From: Paenibacillus camerounensis
GTDB taxonomy: Bacteria; Bacillota; Bacilli; Paenibacillales; Paenibacillaceae
Assembly (NCBI RefSeq): GCF_000723885.1
Contig: NZ_CCDG010000045.1
Location: forward strand, 1-53,039
DNA: 53,039 bases
Direction: 5' to 3'
Part shown: positions 30,974-39,475 of the stretch, in pieces
Layout of the letters: every line of letters begins with the position of its first letter
How positions within the stretch are numbered: position 1 is the stretch's first letter
Position numbers and translations under genes: made by a program
Notes under the pieces: generated by a model
What the model was told of the DNA's origin: nothing
What the model saw: the letters and a program-made list of their open reading frames with translations, nothing else
Databases searched by the model: none

Positions 30974-33900
30974 CTAGTCGGCAAGAACCTCTTTACCGTT
31001 CTGGATCGTGTATTTGTGATTTACAGCGGCTTCCTCAATGTCTGCAAAAGCCCAGTGTGCTGCCGGGACATCAGAGAAGCTTGGACGGGTTACACCCGTA
31101 AGCGGTCCTCTTCCGAACAGACGGTTGATTACAGTTACCGCTTCTGCACGGCTTAATGTCTTGGCAGGGGCAAAGCTTCCGTCTGCAAAGCCGGTCATCA
31201 ACCCCGCAGCCTTCACTGCATCAATTGCTCCTGCAGCCCAGTGCTTGTTCACATCCGGGATAGAGGAAGCTGCTGCCCCGCTCTCATCAAAGGACAATGC
31301 CTTCAGACGCGCACTCAGAACCGCCATCTCGGCACGGGTTACTGCACGGTCCGGCTTAAAGCTGCCGTCCGGATCACCCTTCATCAGGCCGGCTGCTGCA
31401 ACTGTCGAGATATACTCCGCAGCCCAGTGCTGGGCTGTTACATCTGTAAAGCCTGCTGCAGCTGCAGCAGTTGTCCCCAGGTTGCGTACAAGAAGGGCTG
31501 CAAGCTCCGCCCGCGTTACTGCACGGCTTGGCTTGAAGGTACCATCCTCATACCCTTGGATATAAGAGGAATGCGAATAGGTTGCTTCTGTTGCCGTAGT
31601 CTGACCATCAGTGACAACACCTGGCACGGCCGGCACGGCTGCTGCAGGCGCGCTGCTGCCTGGAAGCGAGGAGCTTGTCTCGACTACACTAAAGGTACTG
31701 AATTTGTTAATTACAAAGGAAATACCTGCCGGCTCTTTAAGCTCATTGTACACGACAGTTCCCGCCGAAAGCTCAATATCCCCGTCGCTGTGGACAATAT
31801 AGACGGCCAGACGGTTAAGGTCCAGCGTACCATTGATACCGTTTTTCACAAAAGGAATCATCAGCGTTGTCTCAAAGCCGCTGTAATTTGTTTCGATCTC
31901 AAGCGGCTGGCCAAGCGCTTTCAGATTCTGTCCGCCAAAGGACGTTGGAACCGGAGGTGTTACTTCTGCCAGTGCTGAGTTGCTGTGAACGGGCACAATC
32001 CGGAAATACAGATCCAGATTATCCCCCATCATGGACTGCAGCTCAGCTGAATTCAGCGTTATGGTTGAATAGTCACTCTGGATATTCAGCCTGAAGCTAT
32101 TTGCTCCCAGAAGGGCAAGTGTACTTGCCGGAACTTCAATTGCAATTTCATCAGCGGCATTTCCGGCCAGCTCGTCAATATATACAGTAGTTGCATTATT
32201 GTAGCCCGGTACAGAAGCTGAAATGATCTCCTGTGCCTTGGCAGTATCGAATACTACCTTGTCAATTTTGGAGACTGTACCGTCTGCAGCCGTTACGTTA
32301 ATCCGTTTTACCGGAACCTGGGCTGTTACATCCGACTGGTCCTTCACTTCCACATTGCGGATATTGCTGGTATCCTCAACCTTTGATGTTCCTTCTGCAG
32401 TTACAACCAGCAGGAAGGTGCGGATTTTCTCCTGTCCGTCCCGGCTGACTTTCGCACTAAGCACTACAGACTCATCCTTGGTACCGCGGCTCACAGCAGC
32501 CTTGATGGTGCTGCCTGACGCTGCGGGAATTTCAATAACCTCCGGCTTGCTGGAGGTCCAGCTGATCTGTGTACCGTAGCTGCCGTTCGAAGCAAGGGTC
32601 AGGGCTGACAGTACATTCTCCCAGCTTTCACCGGCTGAATAGCTGATTTCAAGCAGCTTGGAGGCCTCATTTACAGCGTCTGCTGCGTTGATAGTTATCA
32701 TTACACTAAGCGGAGTACTCTCCGTTTTTTTATTTTCTGTCAGTGTAACGGAAATGCTGTCGCCCTCGGTCAGGGCGAGGCCTGTAAATTTCAGCGGACC
32801 TGCTGTATCTGTGTTATTTACAGCGCTGATCAGCAGCTTGTTATTTTTGTTGTAGATAGAAGCTGCCGCGCCTGCCGGCACCTGATTGACAACAACCGTG
32901 CTTTGAGTGGCACTGATATCAATATTTCCGGCCAGAGGCTGGACAGTCCGCTCATAAACGGCTTTAACCTCCACCTTGGCGCTTGCCGCTTTATTCACTT
33001 CAGTGTAGCTGACCTTAACAATCTGTCCCAGCGCAAGGCCGTTCACTGCAAAATTAAAGTCAGCCGCAGCACCGGTATCATTATAAGTAGCCCCCAGCAC
33101 AGTTACAGCATCTTCTGCGTATACAGATACCGTAACACTTGCCGGAACGCCGCTTGCTGTAACTACGCCGGTCGTCGCATTGGCCGTCAAACTACCGGCT
33201 GCCGGCGCCACGGTCGGCTCATAGGCTGCGGGAACTGCTGTCAGCGGACTTTGATCCTTGCCCGGCTCCTGCGAGCCGATTCTTACGATCTGTCCGTCTG
33301 CAAGACCGGATGCAATTACGATATTTACATCAGCCGGGCTTCCAGTCTCATTGGTAACTGTTCCGAGAACGGTAATGCCATCTTCGCTATATACAGATAC
33401 CACTGTGTTTGCAGGCACATTTTTTACAGTAACAGCAGATGTAGTTGCATTGGCAGAAATATCAGCCGCAGCAGGCGATGCCGTCACTTCATTTAGGGCT
33501 GTGATATCTGTAAGCTCGCTCTCAGCCAAATCAGGCTCAGTCAGACTCACCTTCAGGGCTTCCCCTGCACTTAATCCGGCTGTAATGACTACCGTAACAT
33601 CGGCAGCTGCATCAGCAGTGTTCTTCGCTGTTCCGAGTACAGTCGTACCGTCTGCGGCATATACCGTAACTTCTGTACCGGCAGGAACATTTTTAACAGT
33701 CACTGTGTCCGTAGTCGCATTAGCAGTAACATCGGCTGCCAGCGGTGCAGAGCTGCCTGCCGCAGCATCACTGATACCGCTCAGCAGAACTACACGATCG
33801 GGCTCGCCGTCTACCTCAAGGGTCAGCTTGCCGTTGGAGGTACCCGGACCCTGCGGTAAATACTGCACTTCAATCACACCGCCCTCACCCGGGGCAAGCT

Positions 33901-35131
33901 CGGAAGCAACGGTGTTGCTGACGATGGAAAAGTCGCCGCTGACCGATACTTGATTGATTTTAAGCGCGGCATCCGACGTATTGGTTACTGTGACGGAGCC
34001 TTTCTTTTGTGCCGGATAATTAAAATACAGATTGGTGTTTGAGAGATACAGCTTGTAGCCGCTCAGCAGACCCTGGAACACCTTGAGGTAGATCTTGCCG
34101 CTCTTCTCATACAGATAGAGAACGTCACCATTCGTCGTATTGATTGCCGCATTAGCTACGTCAGTGGCTGCGACCTCAACCGCTGAGGAAAGGGTAGTGC
34201 CCAGATCCTGGCTGACGCTGAAAAATACGGAAGAGCCGTTACTGAAGCCGGTCACGACATTGCCATAGCTGTCTGCGCTAAGGGAACGTCCTTGTGCGGA
34301 CAGGTTGTTTCCGCCCTGCAGATCCGTTACAGATTTGTCCTTGATATTCATTCGGACCATATTCGAACCCGATCCGGCTACAAACAGGTATTGGCCTTTG
34401 CTGCCCGCCGATAACGCACCGACAGAATAATATACCGAACGGTTAGGAATTACAGCCGTCTCAAAGGTCTGACCGTGGGTGCTGCTGACATAATACTTCA
34501 GGGAAGGATCATCCTTTTGTACAATCAGATTACCTGTCTGAGGGTCAACATGCAGATCGGTAAAGGCATAATATTCATTAAAAGCGTACTTTTTAAAGGT
34601 CGCCCCTTCATCACCGCTGTAATAAAGGTCTGATCCTACTGTGTCAGTCACATAAACGTAGCTGCCGTCCACAGCCATATGTACCGCACTGCCCATAAAA
34701 GAGCCTATTGTAGCTGGCGTACCGAATGTTTTACCACCGTCAGTGCTTTTCACCAGTACACCTGTACCTGATTCCACTCCCACAACATACACCGTACCGG
34801 AGGAAGAAACCGCTATCTCCGGCTCGTAGTCACCCGTTGCAGCGATAACACTCTTCTGGAAGGTCTTCCCGTTATCCGAGCTCTTGGCGACACGGATCTC
34901 AGTACCGCCGTTATATACGGCATAAATGGAGCCATCCGGCGAAACCGCTAAATTTCTTGAGGTATTGCCCGGTGCTATAGTCCAACTGGCAGAATCGGTA
35001 TCGCTGACCAGGACCTCACCATACGCGCTTGTATCCGCCGGGCCCGCATAGCCGATGCCTGCAAAAGAGCCAATACTCAAACTGACGGTAGTAACAATAG
35101 ATAAGACCTTTGATAAAAAACGTTTCTTCAT
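30974..35131 (-). CDS. Large SLH-anchored surface protein with BNR-like propeller and Ig-like repeats
   Basis: This is a 1385-residue exported protein with a signal peptide (about 1-29, ending GYAG). The order of parts is as follows. A sialidase/BNR-like beta-propeller (about 45-360) has SSDNGKTF and STDGGKTF blades. A choice-of-anchor-D/ASPM-like domain is at about 365-455. Four related ~85-residue repeats (about 460-800) share the pattern ANATT-VTVKNVPA-VTVYAEDG-VLGT. A bacterial Ig-like region is at about 810-910, and a domain of unknown type at about 920-1150. The last ~190 residues are three SLH domains (YIQGYEDGTFKPSRAVTRAE and two relatives) that bind pyruvylated cell-wall polymer. GGGAGG precedes the ATG. 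It stands alone. Enzymatic activity is not evident; adhesion or surface binding is the likelier role. Confidence 0.88.
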   Translation of the reverse strand: MKKRFLSKVLSIVTTVSLSIGSFAGIGYAGPADTSAYGEVLVSDTDSASWTIAPGNTSRNLAVSPDGSIYAVYNGGTEIRVAKSSDNGKTFQKSVIAATGDYEPEIAVSSSGTVYVVGVESGTGVLVKSTDGGKTFGTPATIGSFMGSAVHMAVDGSYVYVTDTVGSDLYYSGDEGATFKKYAFNEYYAFTDLHVDPQTGNLIVQKDDPSLKYYVSSTHGQTFETAVIPNRSVYYSVGALSAGSKGQYLFVAGSGSNMVRMNIKDKSVTDLQGGNNLSAQGRSLSADSYGNVVTGFSNGSSVFFSVSQDLGTTLSSAVEVAATDVANAAINTTNGDVLYLYEKSGKIYLKVFQGLLSGYKLYLSNTNLYFNYPAQKKGSVTVTNTSDAALKINQVSVSGDFSIVSNTVASELAPGEGGVIEVQYLPQGPGTSNGKLTLEVDGEPDRVVLLSGISDAAAGSSAPLAADVTANATTDTVTVKNVPAGTEVTVYAADGTTVLGTAKNTADAAADVTVVITAGLSAGEALKVSLTEPDLAESELTDITALNEVTASPAAADISANATTSAVTVKNVPANTVVSVYSEDGITVLGTVTNETGSPADVNIVIASGLADGQIVRIGSQEPGKDQSPLTAVPAAYEPTVAPAAGSLTANATTGVVTASGVPASVTVSVYAEDAVTVLGATYNDTGAAADFNFAVNGLALGQIVKVSYTEVNKAASAKVEVKAVYERTVQPLAGNIDISATQSTVVVNQVPAGAAASIYNKNNKLLISAVNNTDTAGPLKFTGLALTEGDSISVTLTENKKTESTPLSVMITINAADAVNEASKLLEISYSAGESWENVLSALTLASNGSYGTQISWTSSKPEVIEIPAASGSTIKAAVSRGTKDESVVLSAKVSRDGQEKIRTFLLVVTAEGTSKVEDTSNIRNVEVKDQSDVTAQVPVKRINVTAADGTVSKIDKVVFDTAKAQEIISASVPGYNNATTVYIDELAGNAADEIAIEVPASTLALLGANSFRLNIQSDYSTITLNSAELQSMMGDNLDLYFRIVPVHSNSALAEVTPPVPTSFGGQNLKALGQPLEIETNYSGFETTLMIPFVKNGINGTLDLNRLAVYIVHSDGDIELSAGTVVYNELKEPAGISFVINKFSTFSVVETSSSLPGSSAPAAAVPAVPGVVTDGQTTATEATYSHSSYIQGYEDGTFKPSRAVTRAELAALLVRNLGTTAAAAAGFTDVTAQHWAAEYISTVAAAGLMKGDPDGSFKPDRAVTRAEMAVLSARLKALSFDESGAAASSIPDVNKHWAAGAIDAVKAAGLMTGFADGSFAPAKTLSRAEAVTVINRLFGRGPLTGVTRPSFSDVPAAHWAFADIEEAAVNHKYTIQNGKEVLAD

Positions 35132-35337
35132 GCTGCTTACCTCCCAAGTTAAAATGCTGCGGCTGACTAAGGCTCACTCCTGTAATCAACTACTTTGTAC
35201 CTATATTTTTAATCCTGGAGTCATTGTAGCAGACCGCTCTGAACAAACTCTCAACAAATCTCGACATATTTCACATTTTTCAAGGTCTTTTTTTACAATT
35301 TCTCGCCAAAATATGATCATTCATCAACTTTTCCGAC

Positions 35338-35369
35338 AAAAAAGACCGCCTGTATAATCAGGACGGTCT
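35338..35369 (-). terminator. Hairpin terminator upstream of the SLH gene
   Basis: On the minus strand AGACCGTCCTG pairs with CAGGCGGTCT, followed by TTTTTT. No intact gene feeds it from upstream. It may be left over from a gene lost where the IS630 scrap now lies, or it may protect the SLH gene from read-through. The rest of 35132-35395 is the SLH leader with no gene. Confidence 0.7.
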
Positions 35370-35395
35370 CTGGAAGGCTTAATATATAGTACGTA

Positions 35396-35439
35396 ATTAA
35401 GTTTATAACCTGACGAGATTAAGTTTATAACCTGACGAG
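35396..35439. repeat. 22-bp direct repeat, two copies
   Basis: The 22-base unit beginning ATTAAGTTTATAACC and ending TGACGAG occurs twice back to back (35396-35417 and 35418-35439), followed by GAGG. It lies between the terminator and the IS630 remnant and could be a short duplication from a past insertion. Confidence 0.7.
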
Positions 35440-35453
35440 GAGGCGATCTATCT

Positions 35454-35696
35454 CTACCACAGCCAAAGTCCTTCGATGGAGTTAAGGTTTGGGCTAACTT
35501 GGTGAACCTGGCTGTTCTCCAACAGCAAAGCTATTTTTCTACTAGGGTAAGCAGAGAGGAGGGATCTGTACAACCAAATAAAGGCGGCAGTCTCCCCCTC
35601 TTCCTCTTCCTCTTCTCGGTGATGCACTTGACCTGTTTTAATGTTAATGGCACAGTATAATGAATGGCCGAGCCGAAATAACTGTACTTTCTGCAA
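35454..35696 (-). pseudogene. IS630-family transposase fragment
   Basis: The 80-residue frame keeps the C-terminal DDE region of an IS630-type transposase. Recognisable pieces are GQVHHREEEEEEGET, YPSRKIALLLENSQVH (normally LDNARIH) and NSIEGLW (normally NPIEGLWKWLK) with the catalytic Glu. The catalytic Asp of LDN is changed to Glu, about 25 residues before NSIEGLW are missing, and the N-terminal half and the end are absent. Its first part is shared with the repeat at 35578-35980 and with copy A near 12113-12228. It cannot be active. Confidence 0.78.
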
Positions 35697-35980
35697 CTAA
35701 ACCCGACTAATTGGCTCCACTGCAGGTTTTAACTGCACTCTGTACACTTATTTTTTGCCAAAGACGCCCAAAATCGGCTTTTTCGAGGAAAATAGATGTA
35801 CAGAATACCATTATTTTCTTATAATGATTCATTTCCACTGTTTTAATTGTACAAAGTACACTTAACCTGATACGACCCTGAACCCACTGACTGAGGTTAA
35901 CGTTTGGCAGGGGCGCTCAATCCGCTGACCGCCGTTTCTCCTACGTGGGAACAGGAGGCGTTTTGTTAGCTTCTTATAGA
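35578..35980 (-). repeat. ~400-bp dispersed repeat, copy B
   Basis: On the minus strand this block matches 11828-12228 in the same order of conserved pieces, from GCTAACAAAACGCCTCCTG at one end to CTGCCGCCTTTAT at the other. It includes several paired motifs of the type TGTAC-TTGTACA and GTACAGAGTGCAG that could form stems. The two copies are inverted with respect to each other, about 23 kb apart. It overlaps the start of the IS630 fragment. Apart from this there is no gene between 35132 and 36015. Confidence 0.75.
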
Positions 35981-36015
35981 CGTTACATATAAGTTGTTCT
36001 TTTGAATCAGATTCG

Positions 36016-37302
36016 TTACAGCTTAAGCAGCTGATCCACCTTCACCGGCAGGCCGGTGGCGATCGACTGGTTGGCGGCAATCCCGGTCAGAATCGACTGG
36101 GCTCCGGCAATGTGCGAGGCAGCCCGGTTGAACCGATCATCCGCCGGATGCTCGAATATATCACGCAGCATCACCGGATCACCGCCGCCGTGTCCGCCGA
36201 CGCCTTCCTCGATCTCCACCTCATACGGAGCAGCAAACTGCGGGAAGATGGTGATCTGCTTGTCCTTGACCGCACCCTCCTGATCCTTGCCGCCTCCGGC
36301 ATTAACGTAGGACTGCTCAACAACCTTAACCTCCATCCGGCCTTTAGTGCCGTTGAAGACAATATTGAAGCCTTCCCACGGCAGGTAGGCATTCAGCGAG
36401 TAGTTCATGATCGTCTTGTTCTTGTATTTGACCATCACGCCCATGGTGTCCTCAATGCTGATATTATCGCCAAAAACATTCTGGTCGCGCAGGTATCCAT
36501 CCTCATGCTCGGTATCCAGATACATCTTTTTCAGCTTCTCATTATCCTTGAGATGCAGGGCGAACGGATCGTTCTCGGCCGCCTTGCTTCCGTGTACACG
36601 CTGGTAGAACTCCGTAACTCCGCGCTTCTCGGCATTCTCCCGCCCGTAGAAACGCAGATCGCCCATCGCAAATACCGTATCCGGCTGCGAGCCGAGCCAG
36701 AAATTCATCAGATCGAAGTGATGCGTCGATTTGTGAACCAGCAGCCCTCCGCTGTTACGCTTGTCGCGGTGCCATCTGCGGAAATAATCTGCCCCGTGCT
36801 GCGTGTTGAGCAGCCATTCAAAGTTAACGGACAGCACCTCGCCGATCGCCCCGTCCGTCAGCAGCTCGCGGATTTTGGTGTTATGCGGCGCATAGCGGTA
36901 GTTGAAGGTTACGCGCAGCTTTTTGCCGGTCCGCTCAATAGCGTCCAGGATTTCCTTGCATTTTTCCACATCCGTAGTCATCGGCTTCTCGGATATGACA
37001 TCACAGCCCAGCTCCATGGCCCGGACAATATAACGGTGGTGCGTACGGTCAACACTGGTAACAATTACGGTATCCGGCTTCGTCTCTTCAATCATCTTAT
37101 CGAATTCGTGCGCCTTATACGCTGGAACAGCATGGTAATTATATTTATCAGTCAGCAGTGTATTTACATAAGCCATTCTCGCCCCGTTGACATCACACAA
37201 GCCTACGATCTCCGCGGTCTCCCGGTAATTCGTTGTAATCTCCCCGTAAAAGAATTCAGCCCGGCCGCCCGTGCCTACAAATGCATATTTCTTGCTTCCC
37301 AC
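36016..37302 (-). CDS. Gfo/Idh/MocA-family oxidoreductase
   Basis: This 428-residue NAD(P)-dependent oxidoreductase has an N-terminal Rossmann fold with YAFVGTGGRAEFF (about 5-17), the conserved SEKPMTTD (Lys-Pro) near 105, and the catalytic region GGLLVHKSTHHFD near 190. The C-terminal domain ends with GGHGGGDPVMLRDIFEHP. Such enzymes oxidise or reduce sugars, inositols or amino-sugar derivatives. The start is GTG at 37302, with GGAG 8 bases upstream; the longer frame runs into the promoter. It is divergent from an AraC regulator, the probable controller. The substrate is unknown. Confidence 0.9.
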   Translation of the reverse strand: MGSKKYAFVGTGGRAEFFYGEITTNYRETAEIVGLCDVNGARMAYVNTLLTDKYNYHAVPAYKAHEFDKMIEETKPDTVIVTSVDRTHHRYIVRAMELGCDVISEKPMTTDVEKCKEILDAIERTGKKLRVTFNYRYAPHNTKIRELLTDGAIGEVLSVNFEWLLNTQHGADYFRRWHRDKRNSGGLLVHKSTHHFDLMNFWLGSQPDTVFAMGDLRFYGRENAEKRGVTEFYQRVHGSKAAENDPFALHLKDNEKLKKMYLDTEHEDGYLRDQNVFGDNISIEDTMGVMVKYKNKTIMNYSLNAYLPWEGFNIVFNGTKGRMEVKVVEQSYVNAGGGKDQEGAVKDKQITIFPQFAAPYEVEIEEGVGGHGGGDPVMLRDIFEHPADDRFNRAASHIAGAQSILTGIAANQSIATGLPVKVDQLLKL

Positions 37303-37327
37303 TGTTATCACTCCATCGCTATTGTTT

Positions 37328-37341
37328 TGAATGCGTTTACT
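37328..37341. promoter_or_regulatory. Weak cre-like site in the divergent promoter region
   Basis: TGAATGCGTTTACT matches the CcpA cre consensus TGWAARCGYTWNCA at 12 of 14 positions. It is 26 bases upstream of the oxidoreductase start. Carbon-catabolite control is plausible but the match is weak. Confidence 0.35.
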
Positions 37342-37441
37342 ACGTATATTGTATAGTATAAAATACATTCATTTCTAAACGGTTTTTGCTGAAAACGAAC
37401 TGTTTTATGCATATATTATCTTTAACGTAGGAGTGAACGAA

Positions 37442-38272
37442 GTGCAGGAGGAGAAGCAGGAATTTTTGTTTTGTGTGGAGCAGGTAAAAAGGGCCGGCTC
37501 CTTCAGCATGGACACCGACCATTTTCATGAGACTTATGAAATCTATTATCTGCTTGCGGGAGAACGCAGCTACTACATTAATAATCTGGTCTATTCCCTG
37601 CGCAAGGGCGATCTGATCTTCATTAACCGCAATGAGCTGCACCGTACGACGGCTAAGGGCAAAGTGCGCCATGAGCGTATTCTTATTAATTTCCGGCCTG
37701 AATTTCTGCAGGGGATGCTTGGCGGCAAGGGGCTTACGCTGTCCTTTTTCAGTGAGCAATGCCTGCTCCTGCGGCCGGATGGACACGAACAGGGTACCAT
37801 TGAGAACCTGCTGTTTGCGATGCTGAAGGAGCAGCAGGAGCCGCGGAGCCACCAGAGCCTCTATCTGCAGACGCTGCTGATCCAGTTCCTGATTGAGATG
37901 AACCGCATCCGCGAAAGCGCGCAGGCCGCAATTGCCCCGGCCAATGACGAGAAGCAGCGTAAAGTATATGAGATTATTGAGTATTTGCAGGCCAGCTACA
38001 CTGGCACAGTTACGCTTGAGGAGCTGTCTGAGCGGTTCTACCTCAGTGTTCCTTACCTGTGCCGCCTGTTCAAGCAGACCACCGGCTTCACAATTATTGA
38101 GTACCTGAACACGATCCGTGTCCAGGAGGCGCAGCGGCGGCTGCGGGAGAGCGGCGACTCCGTGACCCGGATCGCCGAGGACACCGGCTTTGACAGCATC
38201 GCCCACTTCGGCCGCGTCTTTAAGGCGATCGCCAAGCGCTCGCCGCTGCAGTACAGGAAGCAGAACCGGTGA
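37442..38272 (+). CDS. AraC-family regulator with cupin sensor domain
   Basis: This 276-residue regulator has an N-terminal cupin-type sugar-binding domain (about 10-90; DHFHETYEIYYLLAGE) and a C-terminal double HTH of the AraC family (about 175-275; LEELSERFYLSVPYLCRLFK and VTRIAEDTGFDSIAHFGRVF). GTG at 37442 is chosen because TAGGAG lies 8 bases upstream; the earlier GTG touches that RBS. It is divergent from the Gfo/Idh gene. The gene ends right before the G-rich heptamer array. Confidence 0.9.
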   Translation: MQEEKQEFLFCVEQVKRAGSFSMDTDHFHETYEIYYLLAGERSYYINNLVYSLRKGDLIFINRNELHRTTAKGKVRHERILINFRPEFLQGMLGGKGLTLSFFSEQCLLLRPDGHEQGTIENLLFAMLKEQQEPRSHQSLYLQTLLIQFLIEMNRIRESAQAAIAPANDEKQRKVYEIIEYLQASYTGTVTLEELSERFYLSVPYLCRLFKQTTGFTIIEYLNTIRVQEAQRRLRESGDSVTRIAEDTGFDSIAHFGRVFKAIAKRSPLQYRKQNR

Positions 38273-38289
38273 GGGGGATTGCTTTGGAT

Positions 38290-38475
38290 GCTGGGTGCTG
38301 GGTGCTCGGTGCTGGGTGCTGGGTGCTGGGTGCCGGGTGCTGGGTGCTGGGTGTTGGGTGCTGGGTGCTGGGTGTTGGGTGTTGGGTGTTGGGTGTTGGG
38401 TGTTGGGTGTTGGGTGTTGGGTGTTGGGTGCTGGGTGCTGGGTACTGGGTGCTGGGTGTTGGGTGTTGGGTGCTG
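38290..38475. repeat. Heptamer tandem array, about 26 copies, G-quadruplex type
   Basis: The unit GCTGGGT / GTTGGGT is repeated about 26 times, starting 18 bases after the AraC stop codon. The plus strand thus has GGG runs every 7 bases with 4-base loops, the pattern for G-quadruplexes. A central block of about eight units is homogeneous GTTGGGT. Both strands read open in several frames as heptapeptide repeats, but this is a by-product of the 7-base period and not coding. Confidence 0.95.
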
Positions 38476-38735
38476 CAGGTCTTGCGGACACTGCATTTGC
38501 TCAAGCTGCCGGATCGCCTTTCCAGCAGCAGCAACTAAGTGGAAAATCGCTATCTATTTACCCTGCTAACTGACGTGTAGAGATATTAGTTGGAAAAAGG
38601 CTGCTTAGATCAGACGTTTTTGTTCCTAAACGGGATTATTGCCTGAACTAAGTGACGTTTTTCCACCTAATGCTTGCGAAATTCAAAAATATCCAATATT
38701 AAGCAGCAAAAATCCACCTAATTTCTGCTGGAGCC
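38476..38735. other. Intergenic stretch without gene, possible dispersed repeat
   Basis: No gene is seen. The stretch has several recurring pieces such as AACTAAGTGGAAAA, TTAGTTGGAAAAA, AACTAAGTGACGTTTTTCC and CACCTAATTTCTGC that look like decayed copies of a short intergenic repeat. It may be the place where the rest of the truncated sensor kinase gene was lost. Confidence 0.4.
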
Positions 38736-38768
38736 CAAAAGCCCTGTTGAGTGACCTCCAACAGGGCT
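38736..38768 (-). terminator. Hairpin terminator after the kinase remnant
   Basis: On the minus strand AGCCCTGTTGG pairs with CAACAGGGCT, followed by TTTTGGG. It is 94 bases downstream of the truncated kinase frame. Confidence 0.6.
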
Positions 38769-38861
38769 CGAAAGTACAAATGATCGTTAAGCTGTTGGTC
38801 CAGTGGATTTTATACATAAACTGATAGAACCCGATCGCACTAGCCTGGGAAGGAATCATCA

Positions 38862-39266
38862 TCACACACAGAATAGCTCAACAGATTTGATATCATCCGT
38901 ATATAGCTGGACCAGGTTGATAATGGGCGGCAGCGCCTGCCGCTCCGCAAAGGTCGGCGGCTGGCCCTCTACATCCCGCAAAAGCAGCTGCTGGATATAC
39001 TCATTGGTGGATACCAGCGTCGTCAGAGAATTAATCTGCTCCAAAATACCTTCCAGACGGCCATTGGCCTGAACAGCCGTTTGCTGAATATGTTTTTCGG
39101 CGTTATTTTTGAGCAGCGTCGAAACGGAATGAAAGGTCAGATAGCCGACGAATGTGAGAATCAGAAGCATAACGGCCAGAAAGCCGAGCAGCATTTGACT
39201 CCTGAGGGTATTAAATTTCAGCCTTGTCTGCAGCCACCGCACGCGGCCTCTTCCTCCCCTTGCCAT
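38862..39266 (-). pseudogene. Truncated sensor histidine kinase (YesM type), N-terminal part only
   Basis: About 134 residues remain: a basic start, a transmembrane segment (MLLGFLAVMLLILTFVGYLT) and the first part of an extracellular sensor domain (NAEKHIQQTAVQANGRLEGI, ending IKSVELF). In complete YesM-like kinases this would continue to a second membrane segment, HAMP, HisKA-like and ATPase domains, around 580 residues. Here the frame stops at 38862, and what follows is intergenic sequence, so most of the gene is deleted. No response regulator gene is near. The start (ATG 39266) is a guess. Confidence 0.72.
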
Positions 39267-39475
39267 AAGACCACCATGGTGAGCAGCATTAAAGTAAGGG
39301 CTTTCAACCCTGACTGTCATTATATTAGCACGCCTTCGGACGACCGGGAACCCCTCATATTAGTGAGACCTGTCATCCAAAATAACTTTGTTAGCTCCAC
39401 TGCTGCAGTTGTGATACTATTAACTTGATTGTTTCGAAACTACTACTACATTATTCCAGAAGGGATTGGATCAAA

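Noticed and set aside
36112..37356. 414-residue plus-strand open frame opposite the Gfo/Idh gene
   Set aside because: It lies entirely antisense to a clear oxidoreductase, has no RBS and no family resemblance; codon bias of the real gene keeps the other strand open.
38190..38573. Several overlapping frames encoding heptapeptide-like repeats in the G-rich array, on both strands
   Set aside because: A 7-base period without stop codons is open in all three frames; there is no RBS and no start context, and the protein would be an artefact.
38862..39266. Stand-alone small membrane sensor gene
   Set aside because: The sequence is the ordinary start of a YesM-like kinase that ends abruptly in its sensor domain; truncation explains it better.
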